Origin: Evernia prunastri
Taxonomy: Eukaryota; Ascomycota; Lecanoromycetes; Lecanorales; Parmeliaceae
Assembly: GCA_003184365.1 (NCBI GenBank)
Contig: NKYR01000025.1
Location: 124,001-188,000, forward strand
Length of the DNA: 64,000 nt
Direction: 5' to 3'
Each line of letters begins with the position of its first letter. The first letter of the stretch is position 1. Made by a program: the position numbers and the translations under genes. Positions 34,701-46,875 of the stretch are shown piece by piece. A model generated the notes under the pieces. That model searched no databases, was not told where the DNA came from, and saw only the letters and a list, made by a program, of their open reading frames with translations.

Positions 34701-37637
34701 ATCGATGATCTGATGCGGGACAAGTTGATGTGGGACTGCAAGCCTTATGAAGTCCATAGCTACGTCGACGGACTTCTCTTGAATGACTGCTCCTCCCCGC
34801 TTTCTGCGGTTCTCTCGAAGATCGACTCGCAAATTCTTGATGCTGGCAATCCTTGCCCAGGCAGAAATGATCTGAGGGGCTTCGACATAAAGACGCACCA
34901 TCTCTGCCTTCATAAAAGGCATTGCCCATCTATGTCGTCCAGCTTCCATGCGATATATCTGGAGCATCATGGTGGGATCTGATGGCATGGTTGCTTTGAC
35001 TTGAAGCAATCCAGCTCTAACATCAACCGTGACGAGCTCTTGAATAGCCTTCCGACTGGGGCTGTGTGGTGGTATCGAGTTTCCAGACGCTTTTGGTGAG
35101 GGAGATAGATCCTGGGATGTATGACTGTTCTTCCTATCGCTAGCGAATGCTTTTCGAAGAACTCCAGTCGCCACGCCAATTGCGTAGTAGCGATACAACG
35201 AGTATTGCAGGTACAGTGCCTTGGTATGGGAGTTGATGTGAAAGATGGGTCCTTGATTATCGCTTAAAGTACTGAAAGCAACTTCGAATCGAGGGAGAGA
35301 AATGAAAGACTCCGTCTCGACTACGTCAATATCCTCAACTACAAATCCCTCGAAACCTCTAACATGCACTGCCAACCGTCTGCCATCGGTGCTACTCGGG
35401 AACCCCCCATTCGTGCTTGACGGAGGCGTCACTTTTATTACAGGATCGTCTGTAATTGTGGACTTCGTAGTTCCGTGACGCCTATATGGTGGTCTTTCGT
35501 CCGGTGAAGACCTCTGGATCTTGTATTCGGCAGTCCAAGACTCGAGCTGAAGAGCGACACCCCGCGTGTCCTTCGAGACCTCAGCATCCGCACCAGCCAC
35601 CTCGACGCCAAAGTTGGAACCCTGGAGAGAAAATTGGACAAGCCAGAATGGTAGGGACCTCAAGAAGTCGGGATCCATTGCAGGAGTACTGGTCGCTCGT
35701 TCTTGAGAGTCGCGGTCTTTGCTTAGCTGTTGGACTATTTGGCGTACGCCATCACTGATCTCAGCGCGCACCATATGGACGGAAAAGGTCTGCACATTGC
35801 CTGTCGCAACAACAGATATTTCTGGCGAAGCGTTCAATTGAATTTTCAGCTCAAGAGCGTCAATACCCAGTAAGTCATGGCGCTCGCCAGATGCTGTGTG
35901 GTAGTAAAATTGATTCGAGGCGATACGCAAATTTGAGGTAAGCGCGTAGTGCAACTCGCCCGCGGTGAAATGCGATGACTCGACATCCAGCGATATCGAA
36001 GAAACAGACAGGATGAGGAGGTCGTATTCGTCAGATCCCCTAAGCTTAGGATCAGCTGGCGGTAGCGCTACTCTCATCACGGGTTCGTGAACAGAGAATT
36101 TGATGTTAGCTTTCGGCAAGAGTCGCGAAAGGAGACCTTGTGATCGGCCATGTGTAGCGGTTGACTCGGAGGGTCCCTGCTTAACGCTGTGGATGAGCGC
36201 AATGACTAGTGGCATATGCTTCGGATCAACATCAATCGAAGGTGAAGTTACGACAAGGTTTGCGAAGAGAATATTCGCGTTGCGCTCGGCTGCGTTCTTG
36301 TCTTCGGAGAAAGCTACAGTCTTTGATGGCAAAGTCGTCTTGACGGTTGTTGTAGCCATTGGTACGTAAAGGATCCTTTCCGGTTTCTCGTTGCCATCAT
36401 CGAGGCTCACTGCGATTGAGATTGCAGCGAGCAATGCTTGATGTGCGATATCCTTTGACGAAAAATACATTCGATGCGCAGGGCTCTTAGGGTCAAGGCG
36501 ATGCATGTCGATGCCAAATTCGTTCATGGCAACATTGAGATATAGAGGGGATCCATTTGACTGCACTGAATGGAACTCTTTCGTCATGCCCACGAAGCTG
36601 ACGGCCATTTGGATCTCTTGGATGCCTCGCAAGATGGAGCTAATAAACTCCTTCGAATCGGAGACTGTTTGCACTATGGTTGCTTCACGGCTTCCGGGCC
36701 TGTCTAACTCTTCCATTACATCTGTGAAGGTGATATCGCCATTATGCGTCTCCATCTGTTGGAGATGAGCCTCTTTCCGACATTGCTCCGTTTGGGTCTT
36801 GCATCTTAGCAGGTCGTCGTACGGTATGTGAACTCGGCCTAGTTTCAGTGATATAGACGTGTCGCGCAGGCCGGCACGATCCTTGTAGAGCAAACCGTGG
36901 ATGTTGAGAGTACATATGTCGACAACTTCCAGAGATTCTCGTCCTTCGGGTGTAAACAATATGCCTTTGACCGTGAACATCCACTCTGCAGGACGCTGGC
37001 CACCAGCGGGGACCTTCTTGTGCTGAAAAAGCCGACCTCTGTCCACTGTTTTGCGCCTGGTATCGACAACCATGCTAAAAGTCCCAACTTCGAAGCAGCC
37101 AATGCCTGCAAGTACCAGACTCGAATTCTGGGCAGTGAGGTCAACCATACTGAGCCAATGTATTTTTTCATGCAAGCGCTTGATCCTGTCCTTTATTTGT
37201 GTCAACCTCTTCCATGTTCGACTTCGTGAGGACCCAGTGGTCACATTTCGAAGGATGGGTTTTGGAGAAGTTGAAGGAGACGAATCATTTCGCGCTGCTG
37301 AGTCTGAAGAGTGCCAATTACTTCCTGCATACTGGGTGCTTTCCGTCTTTACTCCTGTTCCTAGATGCTTGACGTCGACCGTCACCTTCAACTCGGTCAA
37401 GCGCAGACTGATCCATGTTGGCTGCGCGAAGGTGGGGCGATGAAGATGCAAGCCCAAGCCCCGCAGTTCTATCCGTATGCCATCTCTGGGTGTATATGCG
37501 ATGCGCCTCAGGGAGAAGTAGCCGAGTCTCTGTATGGAAATACCGGTGGCTATGCGTAAGATGGCGAAAAGGACGAATGAACCGAGGTATAGGAGGAGGA
37601 TGAGACCGAGGAGGAAGGTTGGACTGAAGACACCCAT
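28706..37637 (-). CDS. FMP27: Fmp27/Hobbit/BLTP2-type bridge-like lipid transfer protein
   Basis: Four exons, 37637-32985, 32935-28985, 28923-28826 and 28769-28706, giving 2921 aa, the largest gene here; the three introns are 49, 61 and 56 nt and all keep frame. An N-terminal transmembrane helix (FSPTFLLGLILLLYLGSFVL) anchors it in the ER. The body is made of repeating beta-groove modules. The GFWDK signature lies near residue 1386 (TGFWDKIRLSAHSRISVAWK) and the WPPW signature near 2183 (GSAWPPWVAFEINFDFKYDP). The last exons add the basic tail MRHTLIRRFTAETHKLRRKD and end KKILGSLNQ. Family members form rods at ER-plasma membrane contacts and carry phospholipids. The length and both motifs fit fungal Fmp27; the other large fungal member, Csf1, is distinct. 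Confidence 0.95.
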
Positions 37638-39023
37638 GATGCTTCAGTAGCCATAGAGGTAGGGGCTCGGCGGCATGCCCGGAGACTGCTTCGGCATGCA
37701 ACTAAGGTCTGGTGAAAGTCAAGGAAGGGGATGTGAGGATTCTTGGCATGTTTGGTATACGGCCAAGATATCCTTGGGAGAGAGAAATATAAGAGAGAGA
37801 GAGAGAGAGAGAGAGAGGACGACGATATAAAATCCAAAGCCTGAATGGGTGCTAGACAATTAGGTAGAGTAGATGGAGTGAAGTGAATGGATTAACAAAG
37901 TGTCAAGTCCATAAGGCGGAAAGTGAACTCAGTAGTAGGTACATACCATGAGCATGTTCCAAGTCAACGCGGGATAACCGGCATTGTTTTGGAGGTGGAG
38001 CCGTTAGATAAGCACAAGCTTTTAAGGTACGATGATGTCCTAGTACGAATACGGAGTACACTAGCAGAACCCCAAGACTTTAGGTAAGTTCCCTCCACGC
38101 TCATGTTTAATAATGATAATTTACGGTGAGTAGAATACCATGATCTATCATAAAGTACATACCCCCATACCTAGAGCACAGCAAATCGCAATTGAGTACT
38201 CTCACTACTATTGCTACTGTTGCTACTTTTTATTACAGTGACCTTCGTCAATCCATTCTCTGAAAGCTCTATTCTACCGCTTACGGTTGAATCAAGTCAT
38301 ACTCCAATTCCGTGCAAGTACGACATATGTTATCTGAAGCCGTGACAATGAATTAATCTCATATCACAAATCTGAGCTCGTCTTCTGAAATCTTTCGCTT
38401 TTGTTTGCATACACCCTTCTGCCGATACAAAGGAGAGAGATCTGGGTAACTCACAGCATGTGCGAACTTGCCGCTTCAGTGTGGATGTACGCCGGCCCAG
38501 AAAATGGAGAATCTCATCAGCCTACGCTTTTCGTGGCTACTCACATGGAGTGCTCCAGCTACTTGGGTAGACTCCATGACTCCTAAGGTGCTGGACAATA
38601 GGCTTTTTCCCAGCACGAAACGGAAAAACCAACTGTGCCTCCTCCGCCAAGAGATGATTGGCGGAGACGGAGACGATGGTTTGACAACCAACACTCTGCC
38701 TTCAATCTTCCACCTTTTCATCGTATCATCACTACCAGGACTTCTACTTCTTGTACAGTCTTGAGGAGGTTACGAGTCGTCGCAGTGCTGGCGTGGGTCC
38801 TGCGAATCCCAGAATCTAACGTGAGACGTTAGTCGCAACCAGCAGAGCCCTCACTCCAACAATACAGTCCGAGGTAAGGGATCGCTTTCTGTACTCAATA
38901 ACACCACTTTCTGCGCATTCCCCATATCCCGCGTGAAACCACTTTCTCTTAGCGGCGGTCTGTCACGCGTACTGAACAGCTGCAGCGCCCTACCCTCATC
39001 GAGATTCATATCCAGTCTTCACA
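37638..39023. other. Divergent spacer, FMP27 / small membrane protein
   Basis: 1.4 kb between two divergent starts. A (GA)n run lies about 155 nt upstream of FMP27 (37792-37817). A TACGGAGTAC motif occurs at 38050-38059, a short sequence that recurs near 55691. No protein is recognisable. Confidence 0.45.
37792..37817 (+). repeat. (GA)n dinucleotide repeat in FMP27 promoter
   Basis: About 13 GA units, read as CT on the coding strand of FMP27. Pyrimidine-rich runs just upstream of starts are common in fungal promoters. Confidence 0.9.
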
Positions 39024-39293
39024 ATGGCCGATAATGAGCCTTCGGGCCCCTTTCACGCCGGCCCTGGAACTGCGCATGAGATCGGTGTCATGGTCGGCTT
39101 CATAGCCGCCTTCATCCTCATCACCGTCGTATATTTGATCTTCTGGAAGGTCTACAACAAGCGCTCCGAAGCCGGGGAAATGCAGCGTCGACACATCTTA
39201 GCTGAGAAGACAAATCCAAGGAATACAAGGGTCATGGAAGATAAAGCTGGGAATCGGGCCAGTGCCGCATACAGTGCCGCGCCGGGCTATTGA
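39024..39293 (+). CDS. Small single-pass membrane protein, function unknown
   Basis: An intronless frame of 89 aa with a good start context (CACAATGG). Residues 1-18 are polar, residues about 20-42 form one strong hydrophobic helix (IGVMVGFIAAFILITVVYLI), and the rest is a basic cytosol-type tail (FWKVYNKRSEAGEMQRR) ending AAYSAAPGY. The positive residues after the helix predict an N-out, C-in orientation. I do not recognise the family. Its charge pattern and clean helix make it more credible than the random frames around it, but conservation is untested. Confidence 0.55.
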   Translation: MADNEPSGPFHAGPGTAHEIGVMVGFIAAFILITVVYLIFWKVYNKRSEAGEMQRRHILAEKTNPRNTRVMEDKAGNRASAAYSAAPGY

Positions 39294-40038
39294 AGGGCGT
39301 GGAGCGTATGATAAGAGTTGCGAGAAAGAGGCCGAAGACAGATAAGAAACAGGCATGAAAGGCACGGAAGCAGTTGAATCTGGTCTTGTGATGATCGCTT
39401 TGGGATTTTGGGACACCCATAGAGTTGACCGTGGATCGGTCCGCGGTCATTGAAATTGGAGTCCTGCAAAAGTGGTGCATAAGAGGAAACGTTACTATAG
39501 AGGGGAATCTGAACCCTTCAAGTCCTAATCGAGAAAAACTCCCTCGCCTTTTGTTTCCATGTGCCTTATGGATATCGACCAGAACTCATGGACTGTTTTT
39601 CCAGAAGATTTTTTTTAAAAGAAATTCAAAAAACGAGGATTGTCCGTGACTATTCTTTACTTTTGTGGGCAACTCTTGTTCTTCTTCCAATCCCAATGAA
39701 AGCTCTCTTCCATCTATCCGCGCATTTTTTCCTGGACATCGACCAGAACGAATCTGCCTTTCCCTATCAAGGATACATTCCTTTCACACAAAGGAGAAAA
39801 TTTAATGAAGAAGTCCCTGCTAACTGTGACCTTTCCCCGGCAACGGCCTGAATTTCATTTGTCGGTTTCGGAATCTCGTTCTCTAGTCATGATTTTTGCT
39901 TCGTTCTCTAACATATTGCCGTAAAGATATCCGCAGTGCATCGGACATGACTTCTTTCCAGCGGCGGTGCCTATTCGTCCACTGCAGTCTCTATCTTAGG
40001 ATTCCAGTCCAGCCTGCTTTCCGGTGCACTTCCGCATC
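39294..40038. other. Convergent spacer, small membrane protein / UPRT
   Basis: 745 nt between converging stop codons. AT-rich, no recognisable gene, RNA or repeat. Confidence 0.5.
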
Positions 40039-40893
40039 TCATTTCCCAATAGTCAAGAACAGCCTGTCGCCCACATCCCCCAGCCCGGGCCTGATCATAC
40101 CCCGCCCATCCACCCTCGCATCTAGCCCCCCAACCCAGACCTCCACCGCCTCGCTCCCATTCTCTTCCGCCGCCCGTCGCACCCCTTGCTCGCTCCCCAG
40201 AACGCTGATCACCACCACCTTCTTCACCCCCCACTCCAGCAGCGTCTGTATGGCCGCGCTCGAGGTCCCGCCCGTCGCTATCACCGGGTCTAACAGCACG
40301 GCGATGGCCGGGATCGGGTACGGGTCCGGGTTCGCGGCCGTCGGGCGGTGGTAGGGCAGGTTGTTGTAGTACTCGACCGGTTGGAGGGTGGTGGGCTCGC
40401 GGAAGAGACCCAGGTGGTGGACGGGGACGGACTCGGGGAGCAGGGTCTGGAGCGCTGGGGGGGTTTTTCTCGGTGAGACGGGCTCGCGTCCGAGCTGGGC
40501 GGGGAAGCTTACCTTCAAGCATGCCTAGACCGGAACGTAGGATGGGGACAAGAGCGACATGAGGAGTGGTAGTCTCTACCGAGTAGGTGTAGCCAAGGGG
40601 GGTTTCAGCCTAGTTTGTCACCCGTGTTAGAGTGCCGACACTTTATCAAGACTGGATGGATCCGGGGAGAAAGATGTGGTGGGAGTGGCGGAACAAATGG
40701 AGCTCACAGTACCACTTGATATTGTCTGTAGGGATTCCGCCAGGGCCTCGCAGCCAACGATGAGGGCGACTTCATGGACGAGCGATTTCGTCTCCCGGGC
40801 GTTCGCGTCCTTGGATCGGAGCTGGGAGAGTTTGGCGCGCAGGCATGGGTGGGATGAGACGTGCACGTTGGCGGGAAGGGACGAAGAGGCCAT
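40039..40893 (-). CDS. FUR1: Uracil phosphoribosyltransferase
   Basis: Three exons, 40893-40708, 40609-40513 and 40454-40039; 232 aa. It converts uracil and PRPP to UMP in pyrimidine salvage. The family pattern is clear: LPANVHVSSHPCLRAKLSQL at the start, TPLGYTYSVETTTPHVALVP and ILRSGLGMLEALQTLLP in the middle, the PRPP-binding loop LLDPVIATGGTSSAAIQTL, and WVGGLDARVDGRGMIRPGLG before the C-terminal GDVGDRLFLTIGK. The ATG at 40893 is the first in frame; the longer frame to 40941 opens with GTG. Introns are 98 and 58 nt. Activity on 5-fluorouracil is a known family trait. Confidence 0.93.
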
Positions 40894-41588
40894 TTGTGGA
40901 AGTGGAGGTAATTGTGGAGAGGGATGAGAGGAGTTTGTCACTTTTTCCTATCGACCACTTTAAAGACGGCAATCATTTTCGCCAAGGGGGGGAGTGAAGG
41001 TACGTCGAGAATGCGGGGCTTGGCAGCATAATTCGAGCCGGGCGGACTTCGGCGAAACATCCATCCCTACGTAATAGATATCCGAAGACGGTAGCTTGGT
41101 GTTTTGAAGAGTGAATAATATACGAGAGTAAGTGACTGTAAAGATCGCATGCGTCCAATCACCAAGTACATCGTCTGCTCCGCCTCAATCACTGGCTGCT
41201 AATAAAAGGCTGTGGGATGGCGTTGCTCACACCGAGGTGCAAGGTGTGACTCTTGGCCGCTGAAGATGTATAGCATTGCCAGTCATAGGTCTTAGGTACT
41301 TGATGCTTTCTATCTTTACGCAGGACCGCGCACAATGTCAGCCTCGCAAGTTTTAGCCAGGCATTTGATAGAACACTGTGTCAGGATCCGCCAAGACCCA
41401 TATACTCGTTATTTACTTCCCAATGCAGAGCGAGGCTATGTTTCAAGGCAATGCAAGGCAAGATGCACTACTGTTACGCTCATGGAGCACGGGAAAAGGA
41501 ACGTGTCTTCTACGATTGCAATGTGTATACATTAGTCTCCTTCATTTTTTGGTTTTCCTTGACTGCCTGAGCAGAGAATCTTGCAGAT
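40894..41588. promoter_or_regulatory. Divergent promoter region, UPRT / polytopic membrane protein
   Basis: About 700 nt between divergent starts. No motif or gene stands out. An in-frame upstream exon for the membrane protein cannot be excluded. Confidence 0.4.
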
Positions 41589-43947
41589 ATGTGGCAGCGA
41601 CTCATGAGCGCACCGACATATGTCTTGCGGAATATCGGAGCCGAGATATTGGTCTTCATCTTGGCGGCCTTATGGTGTGGCTTGAGGCCAGAGCCAAAGA
41701 AAACAATAATCAAGCAGTCGATTTCGATAGCGCTTAGTCGCTGCTGGATCCATCTATTGCCCTTGACAGTGTCTTTGATTTTATTATGGCTCAACATCAA
41801 AGTTTTCTACGTCCCGAACACCCTCTCACAAGATTCAACTACCGATATAACGGACCAGTCGAACAGCGTGGTGCTTGCCTTGATCCAAGTCGCCGCAAAG
41901 GTTCAAGTGCGTTCAAGTGCAAAGTTCAAATCGGGGGATCGAAGGCTAATCAAAATACTCAGGAACTTTTGATCATTGCGAGTGTCTCTACCGTACTCTT
42001 CCAGATCGTTAGGGATGAATTGTTACACGATGGGATTCCCCTAGGGCTCGCCACTTCGGCACTATCCTTCTCTCGTCTAAGTTACTTCTGGTCGCCAGCT
42101 TTCTGGGGTGGCACTACGAGCCTTGTGAATTTGAATAAGTGGAGAGGTGTGCGGTTATTGGGCCTCATCACTCTAGGGGGCCTTATTGCGATTACAGCAG
42201 GACCTGCAAGTGCCGTTCTAATGTTGCCGCGGCCATCGGTGAGCGCGAATAACGTAATCAACGCTTTCCAGATTCAGACTAATGAAACCAAACAGAATTG
42301 GCATGAATTTACTACCAAATTTTGGCTAAACGGAGCAGCGGACGTTTACTGGCCTACGAAGCTGACCTCGGATCATACCGGCGGACTTGATTGCGCGGGA
42401 ATCGAGGGCATCGATTCCCTGGGTGGTGACCAGTGCATTAACAGGGGCGTACCGTTTCTCGAGAGCTTTTATGCATACTATACCCGTTTGGCGGGGAGTT
42501 ACGAGGTTTTCACGCCGGAATCTGCATTTCCAAGGATTTTGCAAGCAATACCAAGAGTAGACGGCCAAAGTGCAGAGGCATGGTCCGTAGCCCCTCACGC
42601 AGCTACGTCTCTAAACCAAAACCGTCTCTGGTATGATCCTCATTGGTTCCCGCAATTTCGCCCTAGGGGGGATCGGTCTGCGCACACCTCCTCACAAGCT
42701 GCAGCGGTACGCACAGTCTGCAATCGCGAAGCCCTCAACATTTCAAACACAACATACAGTGTCTCTCTGCCTGTTATTCCAGCGTATGGCCTGTGGGCGC
42801 AAGAAGACGGGCATCCCGGCCCTTTCGTAGACATTAAGCTGGCCAAACCGCTTTGGGGAACCAACAAGAAAGCTCTCACTGATCATACTAATCTTACGAC
42901 GGTTTGGATTCCTGCCGATATGGATTCTGTGACAGCGGGCATAGTGATTCTTGGTGAGCTTCACTCTGAACTCGATACACACCGTCTTGGAGTCGTCTGC
43001 TCGATAGATGCGCGTTGGAACAGAGCAATGCATACATATACTGCAAATTCCACCACCGGCTTCGCACAATCAGGTGCCTTTACGAGCGTCACTCAGAGTG
43101 GTAGACGCAGTACTCAAGAAATTATCACAAAAACTTTGCCAATGGACAATGGAGATTGGAGCCATATCGCTGCCGAAGCAGAATGGCTGGAAACCTTGAC
43201 ACCCGTTGTACCTATTCGCACGGGACCGAGCTCGGCAACATTTATGACTACCGCTCTGGCCCATATATATAATACGTCGAATATTCCGGAAGCCAACGGG
43301 GCGTGGGATGTGGTGAAGATCGAATCGATAACATCAACAGTCATGGCTGACGCCATCTCCCGCGTTGGTCTGGCGCAAGCGTGGGGCGCGCGAATACTCT
43401 ACACCAGTTTCGGGCAAACTTGCTCGATCATCAATTGGAACCATGGAGCACAGTTCTGCCCGGGTCCTCCGCCTTCCGGCCAATTTAGCCCGTTGGCGTT
43501 CCATGGCTTTCTCACCGGTAAGCACAGTACCCTACCTATTACATCCAATTCTTTTATCTCAGCTAACAAGAAGCCAACGGGGCAGGCTATGCCTACAAAG
43601 CCTCCAGGGCTTCCGACTACCTGTCCATCGGCGTGCTCCTCTTGCACATGATCCTCGCTCTCGGCCACACCATGTATCTCCTTATCACGGGATACAGCTC
43701 CGCTTCCTGGGACACGGCCGAGGAACTCATTGTGCTGGCGCAGGTGTCCAGGACCGATGCGAAAGACTTGCGGAACACGAGCGCAGGTATCAAGCGATTC
43801 TCGACCATGGCGTTGAATGCGCGCGTGAGGGCATGGGGAACTGGAGCTGAGGGTGGTGCGAAGGAGAAGGTGGAGTTGTTGATTGGTGGGGACGAATGTA
43901 AGGGGATGGGCGAGGTGGAGGCGGAGAAGGAGTACGGAAATTCGTGA
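41589..43947 (+). CDS. Fungal polytopic membrane protein of unknown function
   Basis: Three exons, 41589-41906, 41963-43517 and 43586-43947; 744 aa. The first intron uses GTGCGT..CTAAT..CTCAG and joins AAKVQ to ELLIIASVSTVLFQIVRDEL. Hydrophobic helices are seen at about residues 14-31 (IGAEILVFILAALWCGL), 52-70 (IHLLPLTVSLILLWLNI), near 108-125, near 165-190 (LLGLITLGGLIAITAGPASA) and near 590-612 (YLSIGVLLLHMILALGHTMY). Between the last two is a long, probably extracellular domain with several N-glycosylation sites and Trp/Tyr-rich segments. The C-terminal tail holds SWDTAEELIVLAQ. I know this layout from uncharacterised proteins of filamentous ascomycetes, often present in many copies; no function is assigned. 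Confidence 0.82.
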
Positions 43948-46875
43948 CCGAACGAATTTGGGGTATGGTTGAGTCATTATCTTTCCCGCGCGAGATTCGA
44001 AGCAAAAAAAAAGGAAGAATGAGGTGGCGGGTTGATTTTGTCGCAGTTGTGGTTTGGTTTTGTTGCACCGACAGCCCTCGTCCGCCTTCTGCCGTCCGCC
44101 CTACTATGTTGCAACCTACAGCAATCCTCAACAACAATCTATCTGCTTCCCAAACCGCAGCTTCAAGATAGATTAGGCTCGCAATACGACCCCACCAATG
44201 TGAGTACCACGTAGCCAGTTCTCCCAAGCTCACCGACCCTTCATCTTTTCTTAGACCTTTTTGGGACACCGACGTTCCGTAACAATCTATTGTGATTCGC
44301 GCATCCGCGATAGATGATGCGTTCAATATCTCCCCTGTGATCGCCTTTTCTTGACGGGCCTCTCGACAGCTCCCAGCAGCCAGGATCGCGAGAACGGCTT
44401 CTGTTAATGCCACCAGGGTCCTGACTCTCGACGAAAACGTCCGCGAACGGCACTTCTAACAAGGTGACAAAAGTTGTGCCTCCTGGATTCAATCCAAGGT
44501 AGTTGATGGAATCGTCTGATTGAATTCATCACCTCTTGACGAGACCAAAGAAGCTGTGGTTTGATTTTTCCCCCGTCCTCCCAGGCCCCATACCGTATTG
44601 AGTCCTTGAACTAATGTATACATTGGTGTTGATGATGGAAACGAACGTGTCCTTTTTGCTCTGGGGGGGCTTCAGGATCCACGCGAAGTTGCAGATGATG
44701 TATCAGACCACGGTACAGACAAGACTCTAAACAAGCAACCGTAAGGCGAGCTGAATGGACGCCAGCATCGACAATTACGCCCCCAGAGGACCTATTTCAA
44801 GGACCATGGATTTCCAGCGCGACGGGATCACAAGTCGAGAGTGCCTCAGCCCACATCTGCGTCATTCTGGTTGTCGTCACGTCTTGCCGGACAAGTTTGC
44901 GAGCCGTGAACGTAAGAGCGAACTTTTCCAGTTCGGCCGGCGCGAATTGTGACCCTGTGAAGCGACCGGGCCGGCCTCGGTGCATTCCTCTCAGATGGTC
45001 TGAAAGTGCTGGTTGGTTTTAGTGACGATGAGAGAAGGTTTCCCCCCCCCCCCAGGGGAGCAGCGAAATGACTCAAGGATGCAACGTGATTCTTGCGCAT
45101 CTCTTTGAGCATAGCTGTTTTTTCTTCGCTTCAGGGGCCTTAAATCTTGCAGGGGCGGCTTCTCATTTTTTTCTCTCGTACTCGAATCTGTACTTGTCCG
45201 ATCTCCGCAGAGGTGTGAGTTCGTTCGGAGCCGCCCCGCGCGTTGCTAGACGTTCTCGAGCCCGTGGCAATCATTTCTATTTTCTCGTCTTTTTCCTTGC
45301 GGCTTCAGTCCTTGCAGCTTTTGGAGTCTTCCTTTCTTCGGTATTGGCCGCTTGGTTGTTTCGTCCGGTGGAACCGCGCACTTGAAACTTCCCTTTCGAT
45401 GCTCACCAGTCTGGTTCAATTTTCACACGCTTCATCCAAATACGAGAGGGTTTCAGAAGCCTCCTGATGATGATTTTAGTCTTCTTTGTTGCGCTCTGAT
45501 TGACTAAGGGACAGATGTTTCACCGCCAATAGCGTATAAGACTGATTATCAAATTTAATTAGTCAAACTGTAAGGGGGGTTTATTTATGTTGAAGTCTGA
45601 CTAGTAGCCAGAGAAATCACAGGCTCCGTCCTGCTGTCGAGTAGAGGAGAGTTGTAAATGATTACACCAAGACTTGATTGCCGGGTATTGCTCCCTGCTT
45701 GCACGAGAATAAAATGTTGAAGCATGTGATCATGAGGTGCCAGAGAGCTGGGACAGGACCTGACTCCATTCTGGTCCACACGCTCAATCTCTATCAGCTG
45801 CTTATCCACGTATCCTCTCTGCGATCTCTGCACCGGCGAGCCGACTTCACGACATGAGTGGCGCTTCTTCTTTTGAGGATCGGCTTTGTCGCTGGTGGCA
45901 TGATGACGCCCGCTGCATTATACTACCGGCGTCCTCTGCCTATCTTGTAAGCCTTTGGGCGGGGAATGTGTAGAACTTGGGTGCTTCTATGCCCAAAAAA
46001 AATTATAGGCTGAAGGTTCCCCCTTTCGTTTTGGGAAAGGTTGGGGGGAATTTTGCTTGCAGGAATGCGGACATAGACCGGCTCTGTAGAGGCATGCGTT
46101 TTCATGTCTTGGGTACGGGTCTTTCGGCACTTTTATGTGGCAATTTAAAGGATCATAAGTGAAGACATGATCAAATTCAGGCCATGGTCTCTCATGTACC
46201 GGCCACGATTGAATTGAAGCACTGGCAGGGAAAGAGCCACAAGACGAAACCGTCGACGGAAAATTCATTGGAATCACCTCTCACGCCGTCCATGAAGCTT
46301 GCCTGAATCTTCAATGCATGCGCTCCCACGAATTATATATATCACACTTCAGGATGCGCTGCTCCAGTTCAGCGTGTTCAAACTCAAAGTCAACTTCTAA
46401 ATAGGATTCGACTTACTCGAGCTTTCGGATAGGGCAATGCATCCCCCGCTTCGTGTTCAATGGAGCAAGACGCGATTTGGGCGGAATGAGTTGGATACGT
46501 TGCTTAGATTTGCTTCCATGTATCCCTATTTGTTTCTCTTCTCCTCGAAAAAGACCCTACAAAAGTGGTTGCAGCCATTGCGGCTGAAATACTCTTCGAG
46601 CGCATCTCCACATCCAAATTGCATGGACAATATAATTCCACAGACCTGGTCAGACCATCGAATCAAGTGACGAGCACTCTGACGCCTTTGGAATCCTCTT
46701 TAGGACTCGGAAACAGGAAATCGTGCCTGTCTGCTCGAACGCGTTAGTCGTCTCGTTTTGTTGATGACAGGATTCGCGCTTACATTCGACGTCGCTTTCA
46801 TCTGTTTCAAACAGCGTCATTTGCACTATCGGTCCCTTGTTAGCGTGCGTTGTATCTGAACAGCGATCAACGATA
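43948..46875. other. Gene-poor spacer
   Basis: 2.9 kb without a recognisable gene, between the membrane protein and the first P450. A C12 homopolymer lies at 45042-45053. Open frames of 60-207 codons (including minus 44413-43790, which lies partly opposite the membrane protein) have no family features. The spacer may mark the left edge of the accessory region. Confidence 0.45.

Noticed and set aside
43790..44413. A 207-codon minus-strand frame
   Set aside because: It lies partly opposite the last exon of the membrane protein and in low-complexity DNA beyond it; it has no family features.
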